A stretch of DNA of 19,449 bases from the NCBI GenBank assembly GCA_015488125.1, contig WFOJ01000210.1, forward strand, positions 1 through 19,449. Reading direction: 5' to 3'. Origin of the DNA: Mariprofundaceae bacterium. GTDB taxonomy: Bacteria > Pseudomonadota > Zetaproteobacteria > Mariprofundales > Mariprofundaceae. This document shows positions 1-7,306 of the stretch, one piece after another. How positions within the stretch are numbered: position 1 is the first letter of the stretch; every line of letters begins with the position of its first letter. The notes under the pieces are model-generated. The model was not told the DNA's origin and ran no database searches. It was given only the letters and a program-made list of their open reading frames with translations. Position numbers and translations under genes: made by a program.

Positions 1-112
1 CCTGCACAACCCCCTGCTGGCGCATGCGCTGAATCACCGCGTCACGATCATCGCTGTAATGCGGAAAATCCAGGTGACAATGGGAATCAAACAACTGTAT
101 GTCGCGGTTCAT
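1..112 (-). CDS. TatD-family metal-dependent hydrolase, N-terminal fragment (runs off left edge)
   Basis: Reading the - strand from the ATG at 110-112 gives MNRDIQLFDSHCHLDF followed by about 20 more residues before the window edge. The FDSHCHLDF start with its HxH pair is the first metal-binding motif of TatD-family hydrolases, which act as 3'-5' DNases or on related phosphoester substrates in the cytoplasm. A good ribosome binding site (GGAGG, complement of 118-122) sits 5-6 bases upstream of the start, so the start is well supported. Only about 37 codons are visible. The gene is divergent from the + strand genes that follow. The family call rests on one short motif, so the exact subfamily (TatD, YcfH, YjjV) cannot be decided. 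Confidence 0.8.
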   Translation of the reverse strand, partial: MNRDIQLFDSHCHLDFPHYSDDRDAVIQRMRQQGVVQ

Positions 113-304
113 GCTATCCTCCAGATGCAGAAGCTCTATGCCTTCCCATGCCGATAAGCAAGGGAAATTTCCACGTTGGGTTGACGGGGAAATATTCACC
201 TATCCTGTTACTCAGCAGGCATATGTTTCAGCCAAATATTAAAAGGTACTGTCGCAACTACCGACTGGCAAGGTGTACCGGAGAACCGGTGGTGGCAACT
301 GCAT

Positions 305-332
305 TTGTGAAATGCTGATGATTTGTCATAAT
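305..332 (+). promoter_or_regulatory. Candidate sigma70 promoter for the small exported coiled-coil gene
   Basis: TTGTGA (305-310) and CATAAT (327-332) are separated by 16 bp, matching 4/6 and 5/6 of the -35 and -10 consensus. It lies about 90 bp before the ATG at 422, in the 309 bp gap between the divergent tatD-like gene and the first + strand gene. I saw no other organised feature in that gap. Confidence 0.4.
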
Positions 333-421
333 GGGCGCGGCGCGGAAGAGGGAATATTGTCGAAGCGAACAAGGGGCTTTCAGCATTATCTTTTGTGCAA
401 ATGGCCCGGGGAGGATCACAA

Positions 422-757
422 ATGAATCCATTGATAAAAACACGCCTGGTGGTAGCCTTATGCACTGTGGTGATGTTGCCTGTCTGCACTCAGGCAGCAA
501 ATGTCGAGACGCAGGCGCCCACATCACTGAGCGAAACGCAATTAAACGATCGGTTGAACAATATCGAGCATCGGCTGCAACGTGCCAAACTGGTGGTTCA
601 CAAACTGAAGCAGGAATATGTCAAGGCAGCAGAAGATCGCAAAGCCATGGAAAAAGCAGGCGTTTCCGAGGAGGACGTCCAGCGCATTGATCGTCAGTTC
701 AAACACAAGATTGCAACCATGATTGATCGCGCCATCAAGGCAATCAACGACGCTTGA
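422..757 (+). CDS. Small exported coiled-coil protein of unknown function
   Basis: This is a 111-residue protein. I chose the ATG at 422 because GGGGAGG (408-414) lies 7 bases before it and the translation then opens with a clean signal peptide: MNPLIKTR, a hydrophobic stretch VVALCTVVMLPVC, then TQAA as a likely cleavage region near residue 24. An upstream in-frame ATG at 395 would bury that signal. The mature part, about 85 residues, is rich in charged and heptad-like residues (about 38-105: LNDRLNNIEHRLQRAKLVVH and onward), typical of an alpha-helical coiled coil. There are no cysteines after the signal peptide. It is followed 40 bp later by the ABC1-family gene. I do not recognise a family; a small periplasmic helical protein is the safest description. 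Confidence 0.75.
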   Translation: MNPLIKTRLVVALCTVVMLPVCTQAANVETQAPTSLSETQLNDRLNNIEHRLQRAKLVVHKLKQEYVKAAEDRKAMEKAGVSEEDVQRIDRQFKHKIATMIDRAIKAINDA

Positions 758-797
758 TGATACATTCACTACCCCTTTGAGGGTATCTGTTCGAATC

Positions 798-2330
798 ATG
801 GCAATCGCCTCCTTGCTAAAACGTGTGTGGCAATGGTTGAAGCTTGGTTGGCACTGGCAGCGGCTGCGTCGGCCTGCTGCAACGGCAGGTCAACAGGAAG
901 CGCGGCGTGCCCTGGCCCTGCAAATGGCCGATGCCCGTGGCCTGCCGATGAAAATCGGCCAGATCATGGCAGGCATGGGCGATGACGAAGCGTTTCGTCT
1001 GCTGACCCAAAGCATTGAACCCTGGCCTTTGCATGCCATGCGCCCGGTGTTGCAACAGGCCTGGGGCTGTGCGCCGGAGAGGTATGTGCGGCAGATGGAT
1101 GAAAGTCAGGCCGCAGCATCACTGGGGCAGGTGCACAAAGCCGTGTTGCATGATGGTCAAATCGTGGCGATCAAACTGCAATACCCCGATATTAGCCAGG
1201 CGCTGCATGCGGAAATGCGCCTGTCTGGCCTGCTGCCGGGCATGGGGCCAGTCAAACGCTGGCAGTTCGATCTTGATGCTTATCGTCAGGTGCTGGCGGA
1301 TGATATGCAACGCGAACTGGATTATCAGCGCGAAGCGGCCATGCAACAGCGTTTCGCCGATGCTGTTGCTGTGCCGGGTCTGCGCATTCCGGCGGTTATA
1401 CCCGCATTGTGCAGAAAACAGGTGCTGGTACAGCAATGGTGCGAAGGCCAGCGACTGGCAACGGCCACCACGTGGTCGCTGACCGAGCGAGTGCAACTGG
1501 CGCGCACTCTGATGATGACCCTGTTCCAAAGCCTGTTTGTTCATGGTCTGGTCCATGGTGACCCTCACCCCGGCAACCTGCTGGTCAGCCGGGAACACGG
1601 GCAGGTGGTACTGACGCTGCTGGACTTTGGCTGCATGCTGGAAATCGACGAAGCACGGCGCATGGCCTTGCTGCGCCTGATCCTGGCGCAGCGCGGAGAA
1701 ACCAGTGTACAACCGCTGGATGCCTGGGCAGCCATGGGCTTTGATGCCCGTAAACTGGATTATATTGCGCCACAACTTGCGGCGCTTGGCCGTATTCTTT
1801 TTTATCCCTTTTATCATGATGCGCCGCTGGATATTGTGCACTGGCAACCGGGACAGCAAGTGGCTGCCTTGCTGGGTGATCAGCGCTGGTGGTTTCGTTC
1901 AGCAGGGCCTGCTGATTTGTTTTTGCTGATGCGTGTATTTCAGGGCTTGCTGGCACAGCTTCAGTTACTCGATGTGAAACTCCCCTGGTGGCCGGTGCTG
2001 ATGCTGGCCGTACCGGAACACATTCGCCAGCAAGCCCTGGAATGGCCCATTCCCCACCTTGCCAGCCACCATCAGATGCCGACGACGGCAGCGCAGCATC
2101 TCAAGGTCGCCATTGTGCGCCAGCAAGCCGAAGATATTCATATGGCCATGCCTGCCAGCGAGGCATTCAGGCTATCGGAATTGATCCCTCAGGATGTTCA
2201 GCAACAACTGGCCAGACAGCAACTGGACGTGCAGCAATTAGAAGCGCGCATCAGCGAGGAAGGCTTGCAGCCGCGTGAGTTATTCAGCCTGCAAACAGAT
2301 GATGCCCATTACCGGGTATGGCTGGAATAG
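798..2330 (+). CDS. ABC1/UbiB/AarF-family protein kinase-like protein
   Basis: A 510-residue protein with the ordered motifs of the ABC1 (UbiB/ADCK) atypical kinase family: KIGQ at about 52-55, the alanine-rich nucleotide loop AASLGQVH ending near 113, the lysine of VAIKLQYP near 126, LDYQREA near 174-180, the catalytic-loop-like HGDPHPGN at 253-260 and the metal-binding DFG at 276-278. Known members support ubiquinone biosynthesis or lipid homeostasis, probably as ATPases. The start at 798 is preferred: the earlier in-frame ATG at 723 lies inside the preceding gene and would add 25 residues that do not fit the family. I see no pair of C-terminal membrane helices such as UbiB itself has; the C-terminus is charged and glutamine-rich. 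ubiE and ubiJ, the usual neighbours of ubiB, are absent, so I give no symbol. ispB 1.3 kb downstream makes a quinone link possible. Confidence 0.9.
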   Translation: MAIASLLKRVWQWLKLGWHWQRLRRPAATAGQQEARRALALQMADARGLPMKIGQIMAGMGDDEAFRLLTQSIEPWPLHAMRPVLQQAWGCAPERYVRQMDESQAAASLGQVHKAVLHDGQIVAIKLQYPDISQALHAEMRLSGLLPGMGPVKRWQFDLDAYRQVLADDMQRELDYQREAAMQQRFADAVAVPGLRIPAVIPALCRKQVLVQQWCEGQRLATATTWSLTERVQLARTLMMTLFQSLFVHGLVHGDPHPGNLLVSREHGQVVLTLLDFGCMLEIDEARRMALLRLILAQRGETSVQPLDAWAAMGFDARKLDYIAPQLAALGRILFYPFYHDAPLDIVHWQPGQQVAALLGDQRWWFRSAGPADLFLLMRVFQGLLAQLQLLDVKLPWWPVLMLAVPEHIRQQALEWPIPHLASHHQMPTTAAQHLKVAIVRQQAEDIHMAMPASEAFRLSELIPQDVQQQLARQQLDVQQLEARISEEGLQPRELFSLQTDDAHYRVWLE

Positions 2331-2401
2331 TACGGTTGTCACCGCGCCTGTCATCGCTACCGCAATTTTCCCTCTTGTTTTCGGGGGAAATTTCACCAAG
2401 C

Positions 2402-2968
2402 ATGCGGCCCATGTCTGATCTCATCCACAAGCATGCTGATGCGTCCACCGACGATCATCACTACCTGATCAAGTTTCTTCTCATGTCCGTGTTTTCCTTT
2501 TTTATCGGCACGGTTCATGGCTTATTGCAGGTGATTCCGGCGGTGCGCGCCTGGCTGGATTCGATCGGCAGCCCTTATGGCGGGCCGGGGCATATGATTG
2601 ACCCGCTGGCGCATGCGCATATCAATCTGGTTGGTGGCGTCACCATTCTGGGGATGGCGGTGACCTATTATTTATTGCCGGTGATCACCCGTATTCCGCT
2701 GTATTCGCGCCGCCTGGCTGAGCATTCCTTCTGGTGGACGGTGGTTGGCGTGTATGGCTTTTACACCTCGTTGATGATTTTTGGCGTTATCGAAGGCAAT
2801 CTTTTCCTGCACGATCCGGCGGCGCTGCCTGCTGTACACCGTTATTACGGGCCGGTGATTTCTGTCGCCGCCAGTATTCTCGCTGTTGGCTTCTGGATTT
2901 ACCTGGCCAATGTCGCGTTAAGCGTGCGCCAATACCGTCAGTTAAAGCGCCCTGGCTCCAAGCAATGA
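2402..2968 (+). CDS. Small single-module cbb3 cytochrome oxidase subunit I-like membrane protein
   Basis: A 188-residue integral membrane protein with about four or five hydrophobic helices (roughly 22-48, 72-93, 110-133, 150-172). The motif DPLAHAHINLVGG (68-79) at the start of the second helix is characteristic of heme-copper oxidase subunit I relatives of the CcoN type, where a histidine here binds low-spin heme b. The protein is far shorter than a real CcoN (about 470 residues), lacks the binuclear-centre part, and so cannot be a complete oxidase. It probably binds heme or is a degenerate module. The start is uncertain: ATG 2402 follows GGGGGA (2383-2388), ATG 2411 is possible, and the upstream ATG at 2318 overlaps the ABC1 gene. 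It ends with ATGA shared with the next gene, implying translational coupling. Confidence 0.72.
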   Translation: MRPMSDLIHKHADASTDDHHYLIKFLLMSVFSFFIGTVHGLLQVIPAVRAWLDSIGSPYGGPGHMIDPLAHAHINLVGGVTILGMAVTYYLLPVITRIPLYSRRLAEHSFWWTVVGVYGFYTSLMIFGVIEGNLFLHDPAALPAVHRYYGPVISVAASILAVGFWIYLANVALSVRQYRQLKRPGSKQ

Positions 2969-3495
2969 GCGATACAACCGATGGTCGCCTGCCATGCGGC
3001 TGCCCGGCAGCCTTTCCTGACTGGGATGGCAGGGATGTTAATCTTGGTGGTGAACTTGTTCACAGTCAGAAACTGCGCATGTTCATGCATATGCCTGTAG
3101 GCTTTGAAGCCAGGCTGGATATGCAGCTTAAGGATATGCAGCGGCTGGATTTGCATGCTCGCTGGCCTGGCTTTGTGTTTTCGCGTTCGGCCATGTTCCG
3201 CAGCCAGTTGCTGTGCCTGCTGGCCGATGAGGATTCGCCGGCGCGCAATGTGATGCGCCTGCCGCGCCCCTTTCATCTTCGCGTATCGCTGTTTCATGGC
3301 GATGTGGCGGATGTGCGCCAGGACGTATCGCGCATGCAAAGCAGCTTGCTTGACGAAGCAAAGATGCCAAAAGAACTTTACCTTGCCTACCTGACCTGCC
3401 CGCGATGTCAGGAGGAACGAGGCGGCATGCAGATCATGCTGCTTCGCCGCTGGCACGATCATCCGCGCCTGCGCCAGCGACTGGCAAAACAATAG
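2965..3495 (+). CDS. Unknown protein with paired cysteine motifs, coupled to the CcoN-like gene
   Basis: A 176-residue protein starting in the ATGA overlap with the preceding membrane protein. It has no signal peptide or membrane helix, so it should be cytoplasmic. Visible features are CGC at residues 11-13 (in LPCGCPAAF), CPRC at 145-148 (in YLTCPRCQEE), and a lone C84. The two cysteine pairs could together make a four-cysteine metal site, but that is inference. The middle has alternating hydrophobic strands (KLRMFMHMPVGFEARLDMQL) and the C-terminus is basic (HPRLRQRLAKQ). I do not recognise a family. The tight overlap suggests it works with, or is made in step with, the heme-protein-like neighbour. 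A 103 bp gap then separates it from ispB. Confidence 0.72.
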   Translation: MSDTTDGRLPCGCPAAFPDWDGRDVNLGGELVHSQKLRMFMHMPVGFEARLDMQLKDMQRLDLHARWPGFVFSRSAMFRSQLLCLLADEDSPARNVMRLPRPFHLRVSLFHGDVADVRQDVSRMQSSLLDEAKMPKELYLAYLTCPRCQEERGGMQIMLLRRWHDHPRLRQRLAKQ

Positions 3496-3553
3496 CGTCT
3501 CTTGCAAACCTTCCAGTGGATGAACAACAGGGCGGTCATGTGCTGCCAGAATG

Positions 3554-3582
3554 TTTTCAGGCGACTCAAAAATTCTGATAAT
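3554..3582 (+). promoter_or_regulatory. Candidate sigma70 promoter for ispB
   Basis: TTTTCA (3554-3559) and GATAAT (3577-3582) are separated by exactly 17 bp (4/6 and 5/6 matches). Transcription would start near 3589, only about 10 bases before the ispB GTG start at 3599, which would give a very short leader without a Shine-Dalgarno sequence. Confidence 0.4.
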
Positions 3583-3598
3583 AAGTTGACTAGCAACC

Positions 3599-4585
3599 GT
3601 GAGTGAATCCCTTAACCCCCTGCAACGCGCCATCAAGCTGTGCGCTGAAGATATGAAACGCGTGAATGCCTGCATTGCCGATAATCTGCAATCAGACATT
3701 ATGATGATTCCTGCTATTGGTCATTATATTGTTGGCAGCGGCGGCAAACGCTTGCGCCCCCTGCTGTGCCTGCTGATTGCCCGGCTGTTCAATTATACCG
3801 GCGATCGCCATATTCCGCTGGCTGTGGTCATCGAATTTATCCATACTGCGTCATTATTGCATGACGATGTGGTGGATTCCTCGGATCAACGGCGCGGCTC
3901 GCCTTCAGCCAATGGCGTGTGGGGCAATCAGGCCAGTGTACTGGTAGGCGATTATTTGTTTTCCCGGGCATTTCAGATGATGGTGCGCGATGATGATATG
4001 CATATGCTGCGCCTGATGTCGGATGTTACCAATGCCCTGGCGGAGGGCGAGGTATTGCAACTTTCGCGTACCTTTCATCTGGAAATGACGCTACGGGAAT
4101 CCCTTGAAGTCATTGAACGCAAGACGGCGGTGTTGTTTGCTGCTGCCGGTGAGGTTGGCGCACATATCAGCGGCGAAAGCGCGCAGGTGGTGCGCAATAT
4201 GTCGGAATATGGCATGTGTCTGGGCGTGGCTTTTCAGCTAATGGATGATGCGCTGGATTATGTTGCCAGGACTGCTGATGCCGGCAAACCCGTAGGCCAT
4301 GATTTGGAAGAGGGTAAAATCACCTTGCCTTTGATTCATGCCATGCAGCAGGATGCGGCTCTTCGGCAACGCGTGGAAGCGATTGCCGAACGTGGGTGTT
4401 ATGCCGACGATGATCGCAACTGGGTGCGCCAGCGCGTTGTGCAAGCAGGTGGCGTGGAAGCGACCATGCAACAGGCGGAAGCCTATGCGCAACGGGCGGT
4501 GACGCTGCTACCAACACATGGTGATGGTGAGTTACTCGCCTTACTGGCGGAGCTGGCCCGCTTTTCTGCCCGCCGGGCGTACTGA
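3599..4585 (+). CDS. ispB: Octaprenyl (long-chain polyprenyl) diphosphate synthase
   Basis: A 328-residue trans-prenyltransferase that extends farnesyl diphosphate with isopentenyl diphosphate units to make the side chain of ubiquinone or menaquinone. Both aspartate-rich motifs are present: LLHDDVVD (DDxxD at 89-93) and QLMDDALDY (216-220). The GGKRLRP substrate-binding segment lies at 48-54 and EFIHTASLLHDD precedes the first motif, as in IspB. Length and end-to-end layout match the family. The start is GTG at 3599; the residues after it align naturally with the usual IspB N-terminus, but there is no convincing ribosome binding site before it. The product length (C40 or other) cannot be read reliably from sequence. 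It stands alone between the Cys-protein gene and the cyclophilin gene. Confidence 0.93.
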   Translation: MSESLNPLQRAIKLCAEDMKRVNACIADNLQSDIMMIPAIGHYIVGSGGKRLRPLLCLLIARLFNYTGDRHIPLAVVIEFIHTASLLHDDVVDSSDQRRGSPSANGVWGNQASVLVGDYLFSRAFQMMVRDDDMHMLRLMSDVTNALAEGEVLQLSRTFHLEMTLRESLEVIERKTAVLFAAAGEVGAHISGESAQVVRNMSEYGMCLGVAFQLMDDALDYVARTADAGKPVGHDLEEGKITLPLIHAMQQDAALRQRVEAIAERGCYADDDRNWVRQRVVQAGGVEATMQQAEAYAQRAVTLLPTHGDGELLALLAELARFSARRAY

Positions 4586-4627
4586 AAACGCAGGGCACCC
4601 GGCATTAAAATATAACGAGAGGTTACA

Positions 4628-5104
4628 ATGGGCGTTTTTACTCAGGCACCACGAGCAGGTGATGCCGATATTCCAGCTGGCAAACATGCTGTCATTGAAA
4701 TAGATGCAGGGACGATTCGTCTGGAATTGTTCGACGATGTTGCGCCTGATACGGTGGCCAATTTCAAGGCACTGGCGGCTAAATCATTTTATGATGGATT
4801 GACCTTCCACCGCGTGATTCCCGGTTTTGTCGCACAAGGCGGCGACCCGGAAGGCACGGGCATGGGTGGCCCCGGCTATCAGATCAAGGCGGAATTTAAT
4901 GAGCGCAAGCATTTGCGTGGCACACTGGCCATGGCACGCAGCCAGCACCCTGATTCTGCGGGCAGCCAATTCTATATCTGCCTTGGCGCACAACCCCACC
5001 TTGATCGTCAATATACCGTGTTTGGTCAGGTGGTTGAGGGTGACGAACTGCTCGATAGCATTCGTGTTGGCACAGTGATCAATAAAATTCGTATTGAGGA
5101 GTAA
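4628..5104 (+). CDS. Cyclophilin-type peptidyl-prolyl cis-trans isomerase (PpiB-like)
   Basis: A 158-residue cyclophilin that catalyses cis-trans isomerisation of peptide bonds before proline. Key segments are TFHRVIPGFVAQGGDPEGTG (59-78, with catalytic R62 and Q70), the SAGSQFYICL segment (110-119) and YTVFGQVVEG (129-138). Length equals the compact bacterial single-domain form. There is no signal peptide, so it is predicted to be cytoplasmic like PpiB rather than periplasmic PpiA. The start at 4628 has GAGAGG (4617-4622) at proper distance. It ends 3 bp before the YceI-family gene, whose ribosome binding site lies over its last codons, so the two are probably cotranscribed. Confidence 0.92.
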   Translation: MGVFTQAPRAGDADIPAGKHAVIEIDAGTIRLELFDDVAPDTVANFKALAAKSFYDGLTFHRVIPGFVAQGGDPEGTGMGGPGYQIKAEFNERKHLRGTLAMARSQHPDSAGSQFYICLGAQPHLDRQYTVFGQVVEGDELLDSIRVGTVINKIRIEE

Positions 5105-5107
5105 ACG

Positions 5108-5701
5108 ATGAAATCATGGATTTCCCTGTTTGGTTCGCTGCTGGTATTCAGCCTGATGACGCATACCGCACAGGCTGGCGACCAGTGGCAACTGGATAAC
5201 AGCAGTTCATCCGTTAATCTTGTTTCGGTGAAAAAAGGCAGTGTCGGAGAGGTATTCCGCTTCACTGCGCTTGATGGCCATATTGCTGATGGCAAGGCAC
5301 AGCTGCGCATTGATCTTAGCAGTATTGATTCTGGCGTGGATATTCGCAATGAGCGGATGCGCCGGCATTTGTTCGAAACGGCACGCTTTGCCAGTGCCAG
5401 CGCCAGCATGGCTGTGCAAGCGGCATGGCTGACGCTTAAAACGGGCAACTATCTGGATGTTAATACTTCCCTGCGTCTGTCGTTGCATGGCCTGACGCAA
5501 TCACTCCCCTGTTCTTTGCGGATTGTGGCCGTTGACGATGGTCTGTTGGTCAGCACGCTGACGCCGGTGCTGATCAAGGCTGCCGACTTCGGCATGGACA
5601 AAGGCATTGAAACGCTGCGTCAACTGGCCAAACTGCCAGCCATTGCCACTGTTGTGCCCGTGCAGGTACAACTGCATTTTGTGCGCCCTGCCCAATCATG
5701 A
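5108..5701 (+). CDS. YceI-family periplasmic protein
   Basis: A 197-residue exported protein. The N-terminus is a clear signal peptide: MKSWISLFGSLLVFSLM, then THTAQAG with probable cleavage after AQA (about residue 23). The mature part has the YceI lipocalin-like layout: QWQLDNSSSSVNLVSVKKGS near the start, then HIADGKAQLRIDLSSIDSGV, DIRNERMRRHLFE (family pattern of Arg-x-x-His near residue 90), and a repeated beta-strand C-terminus. YceI proteins bind polyisoprenoid-type lipids such as quinones in known structures. A good GAGGAG (5096-5101) precedes the start. The stop TGA overlaps the next start (ATGATG at 5698-5703), so translation is coupled to the unknown 119-residue gene. The nearby ispB makes a polyprenyl ligand appealing but unproven. 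Confidence 0.87.
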   Translation: MKSWISLFGSLLVFSLMTHTAQAGDQWQLDNSSSSVNLVSVKKGSVGEVFRFTALDGHIADGKAQLRIDLSSIDSGVDIRNERMRRHLFETARFASASASMAVQAAWLTLKTGNYLDVNTSLRLSLHGLTQSLPCSLRIVAVDDGLLVSTLTPVLIKAADFGMDKGIETLRQLAKLPAIATVVPVQVQLHFVRPAQS

Positions 5702-6057
5702 TGTACCGCATCACCCGCCACGCCGCGCAGCATATCTGGCAACAGGCGCTGACCTCATCTGTGCCCGTCACCGGTGTGCTGCTGGTGGCGGGTGATTGCA
5801 TTGTTGGCAGCATGGAGGCGCTTGCCGCGCCGAGCGCGGCTGGACAACAACTGGGCGGTTTTTTTTATACGGAACTGCCAGAAGCAGCCGTCGCCGTGGA
5901 ACGCGAGGCCATGCTGGATGACTTGCCGGATGATGGCGTACACCCAACATTATTACACGTTCACCTGGACTTGCATGCTGCAGGATTATTGAAAATGGCC
6001 GCTTATACGTTGGTCAATGACCGTCTTATACCGGTAAACCTGGAGATGATTGACTGA
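5698..6057 (+). CDS. Unknown 119-residue protein, faintly JAB/MPN-like
   Basis: Starts within the stop codon of the YceI gene (two adjacent ATG codons, 5698 and 5701) and ends in TGATG shared with the next gene, so it is translationally coupled on both sides. There is no signal peptide or membrane segment. The N-terminal layout (YRITRHAAQHIWQQAL, then VPVTGVLLVAGDCIVGS) and a later LLHVHLDLHAAG resemble the order of a JAB1/MPN (M67) metalloprotease domain, where a helix, a strand and an HxHP motif occur. However, the catalytic Glu, the Pro after the second His, and the S-x-x-D are not seen. At most it is a degenerate, catalytically inactive relative; this likeness is weak inference. It is real coding DNA by its coupling and acidic, well-formed composition. 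Confidence 0.7.
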   Translation: MMYRITRHAAQHIWQQALTSSVPVTGVLLVAGDCIVGSMEALAAPSAAGQQLGGFFYTELPEAAVAVEREAMLDDLPDDGVHPTLLHVHLDLHAAGLLKMAAYTLVNDRLIPVNLEMID

Positions 6058-6782
6058 TGCCCGAAGCGATTGATTCAGCATCAGCGTATGCCGCAACCCT
6101 GCGCCTGATCAGCCAACAGCAAGGTAGCCCCAGCCTGCTGCATACGCTGATGAACCGCCTGGAAGAGTATCGTCAAAAACGCAAGATGGGCTGGTCACGA
6201 CCATGGAACAAATACGGCGTCACGACGTTTTTAAGCTTTCGCCTGTCGCCGGCGGATATTGCCTGGCTCAATGCCGGCGTCGAACTGGTCGCGGCATGTC
6301 AGGCGCCGGATGAGGTGTTGGCGTTCACGCATGAACTTCAGCACGATCCGGCATGGATGGGCTTTATTTTTTACGCTGAAGTGATGCAGGACGGGCATTT
6401 ATTTGAAGCCGTAACGCTCAGCCTTGGCCGCCGGGCAGAAGCAAACCCCAGGCAACGCGATCGCCTGGATCTGCGATGGGATATTCCCCTACAGGCAGAT
6501 GTCGATGGCGTAGGCCCCATGTTTCATATCTGGGTTGACCCCCTGCGCGAGGAGGATACCGCACCTTTATGGCAACTGACAGAACATGGCCTACCAGAGG
6601 CTGGCAAGGCGTTGTTTGGCCAGTTGGCGGAAGTTTCATGGCAATGGCATGATCAGCCTGAACGTTTATGGACGCACTGGACTTCCCGCTATATTGATTA
6701 TTTTGGTGAACGCCGTTACCGGCCTGCGCAGTGCTGTTTCTACTTGGCTGGCGCCCAGCCAGCGTGGTCAGCCTGGATATGA
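6057..6782 (+). CDS. Unknown 241-residue cytoplasmic protein
   Basis: Begins at the ATG in TGATG at 6055-6059 and ends with ATGA shared with the msrB start, so it is locked between its neighbours in one coupled unit. No signal peptide, membrane helix or known catalytic motif is visible. It is tryptophan-rich: for example WSRPWNKYG near 46-54, ISWQWH-like VSWQWHDQPERLWTHW near 194-209, and IDYFGERRYRP near 213-223. The middle has strand-like segments (MGFIFYAEVMQDG, LDLRWDIPLQADVDG). I do not recognise a family. Position between a YceI protein and an exported MsrB hints at a role in the same envelope or redox process, which is inference from context only. Confidence 0.72.
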   Translation: MPEAIDSASAYAATLRLISQQQGSPSLLHTLMNRLEEYRQKRKMGWSRPWNKYGVTTFLSFRLSPADIAWLNAGVELVAACQAPDEVLAFTHELQHDPAWMGFIFYAEVMQDGHLFEAVTLSLGRRAEANPRQRDRLDLRWDIPLQADVDGVGPMFHIWVDPLREEDTAPLWQLTEHGLPEAGKALFGQLAEVSWQWHDQPERLWTHWTSRYIDYFGERRYRPAQCCFYLAGAQPAWSAWI

Positions 6783-7306
6783 AACACGGCCTGTTCACCA
6801 TGATGCTGTTATCATCTATGACCATTGCACATGCCGGAGAATGGACGATGGACAACTGGAAGAAACCTTCGGCTGAAGAGCTCAAACAACAACTAAGCCC
6901 GTTGCAGTACAACGTCACCCAGCAAAACGGTACGGAAAAACCGTTTGCCAACGCCTTCTGGAATGAAAAACGCGCCGGGATTTACGTGGATGTCGTTTCT
7001 GGCGAACCATTGTTCAGCTCACGCGATAAGTTTGATTCAGGCACAGGCTGGCCCAGTTTTACGAAACCCATCAGCGAGGATGCGCTGCTGCGCCGTGAAG
7101 ATCGTCGTTTGTGGATGCGGCGCACCGAAGTTCGCAGTCGTTACGCCGATTCCCATTTGGGGCATGTTTTCCCTGACGGCCCGCCGCCTACAGGACTGCG
7201 TTATTGCATCAATTCCGCCGCCCTGCGTTTTATTCCTGTGGATGAGATGAAGGCCGCAGGCTATGCCAGGTGGCTGCCCCTCGTACAGCCCACTGCCCGG
7301 CACTGA
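6779..7306 (+). CDS. msrB: Exported peptide-methionine (R)-S-oxide reductase, single-cysteine form
   Basis: MsrB reduces the R epimer of methionine sulfoxide in proteins. The start at 6779 (ATGA overlap with the previous stop) yields a 175-residue protein with a signal peptide, MKHGLFTMMLLSSMTIAHAG, so it should be periplasmic. The MsrB core is plain: GEPLFSSRDKFDSGTGWPSF (75-94), ADSHLGHVFPDGPPPTGLRY (123-142) and the catalytic cysteine of RYCINSAALRF at C143. The usual zinc cysteine pairs are replaced (IYVDVVSGEPLFSS instead of a CxxC segment), and C143 is the only cysteine in the whole protein. It therefore lacks both structural zinc and any resolving cysteine. An upstream ATG at 6731 would spoil the signal peptide. 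It closes the YceI-unknown-unknown-MsrB unit. Confidence 0.93.
   Translation: MKHGLFTMMLLSSMTIAHAGEWTMDNWKKPSAEELKQQLSPLQYNVTQQNGTEKPFANAFWNEKRAGIYVDVVSGEPLFSSRDKFDSGTGWPSFTKPISEDALLRREDRRLWMRRTEVRSRYADSHLGHVFPDGPPPTGLRYCINSAALRFIPVDEMKAAGYARWLPLVQPTARH

Noticed and set aside
181..206. TTGACG at 181-186 as a promoter -35
   Set aside because: The nearest -10-like TATCCT is only 14 bp away; the pair at 305-332 is better spaced.
1119..1859. Antisense open frame (246 codons) inside the ABC1 gene
   Set aside because: The + strand frame carries all ABC1 motifs; the antisense frame is low in structure and rich in His/Gln/Arg as expected of a shadow.
2938..3699. Long antisense open frame (253 codons) opposite the Cys-protein gene
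   Set aside because: It overlaps the ATGA-coupled + strand gene fully and the ispB start; its translation has no recognisable pattern and mirrors the codon bias of the sense genes.
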